The notes under the pieces were generated by a model. The model ran no database searches and had not been told where the DNA came from. It saw only the letters and a program-made list of their open reading frames with translations. Positions 63,571 through 64,000 of a stretch of 64,000 nucleotides of DNA are shown here, piece by piece; position 1 is the first letter of the stretch, and the number at the start of each line of letters is the position of its first letter. The translations under genes were made by a program, and so were the position numbers. The DNA is from Acridotheres tristis (Eukaryota; Chordata; Aves; Passeriformes; Sturnidae), in assembly GCA_037013685.1 (NCBI GenBank), contig CM072887.1, positions 38,677,154 to 38,741,153 of the forward strand. Reading direction: 5' to 3'.

Positions 63571-64000
63571 ATGTGCCTAGCCTAATTCCAAAAATTACCA
63601 GTCATTTTATGAAGCAATTTTTCTTTACTTTCTAAATACAAAGTATTTTTGGAAATTTTCCGAGAGAAAAAAATCTTTACTATTAGCTGCAGCTCTTCCC
63701 TTAAAGCTTTCATTAACTTATTCTTTTGATAAATTTGGAACATACAATATGTAAAGCTACAAACTTTATAGTGAATAAAGCATCATTTTTTCCCCCACTT
63801 CAAGATCAGAAGTAGCACATCACATCTCAAGTACCTTCCTAAAACTACAAAAATATACTCCTTGGCAAGCATAGATTCGTAACTTTCGCCCGTGAGCTGC
63901 TTATCATGAGGACTGTGAAAGAGGCAGCATCAAAAATCAAACTTATTTTGATTTTAGCTTGTGTCAGTTACTCTATAAATTACCAAATTAAAATTACATA

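Larger units (their letters stand above)
59740..64000. other. Right-end interval, mostly non-coding
   Basis: AT-rich DNA with no recognised gene. It holds a plus-strand exon-like segment (60930-61123), two blocks that resemble conserved non-coding elements (60370-60545 and 61790-61960) and a MIR-like relic at 63.4 kb. The 62.30-62.72 kb stretch is more GC-rich, with open frames on both strands but no good splice sites. Confidence 0.5.

Noticed and set aside
1..64000. tRNA, rRNA, CRISPR arrays, integrated virus or complete transposon
   Set aside because: No B-box-like tRNA core, repeat-spacer array, LTR pair or intact transposase/polymerase frame was seen; the only mobile-element signals are CR1 and MIR-like relics.

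Overview
The window looks like nuclear DNA from a bird. It is AT-rich and intron-dominated, carries several copies of the avian/reptilian CR1 LINE (both strands, most 5'-truncated, with the typical CR1 3' tails), has faint ancient MIR-like SINE relics, and contains one CpG island. There is no operon structure, no bacterial-type gene and no CRISPR. Long ORFs in six frames are nearly all chance or repeat-derived.

The one gene I recognise is RPS6KA2 (ribosomal S6 kinase 3, RSK3), on the minus strand. Its first coding exon is at 13878-13976, inside a CpG island (about 13890-14370) that also has a TATA box placed correctly for this exon. Positions 1-13877 are therefore the 5' part of a large RPS6KA2 intron. 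I saw no further RSK3 coding exon in it. Everything above about 14400 lies upstream of this promoter: it is intergenic, or intron of longer RPS6KA2 isoforms with more distant first exons.

From 14.4 to 48 kb the DNA is mostly non-coding, with CR1 fragments at 19.3, 23.6-24.3, 25.9-26.3 and 43.4-44.6 kb, a one-mismatch 38-bp tandem duplication at 29.5 kb, and several AT-rich, POU/homeobox-motif-rich blocks that resemble conserved non-coding elements. Between 48.6 and 59.8 kb the minus strand holds a series of open segments with plausible splice sites and mutually compatible reading phases (59676-59732, 58484-58591, 55509-55635, 54630-54808, 51189-51435, 48665-48827). I read these as a possible unrecognised multi-exon gene upstream of RPS6KA2. 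I cannot name its family and its 3' end was not found. Splice-like pairs also occur on the plus strand in the same area, so part of this pattern may be chance.

A 370-bp purine/G-rich, homopolymer-laden block (57.1-57.5 kb) sits inside this interval. It could form unusual DNA structure or be poor consensus sequence. The far right end (59.8-64 kb) has a plus-strand exon-like segment, two conserved-element-like blocks and a MIR-like relic.
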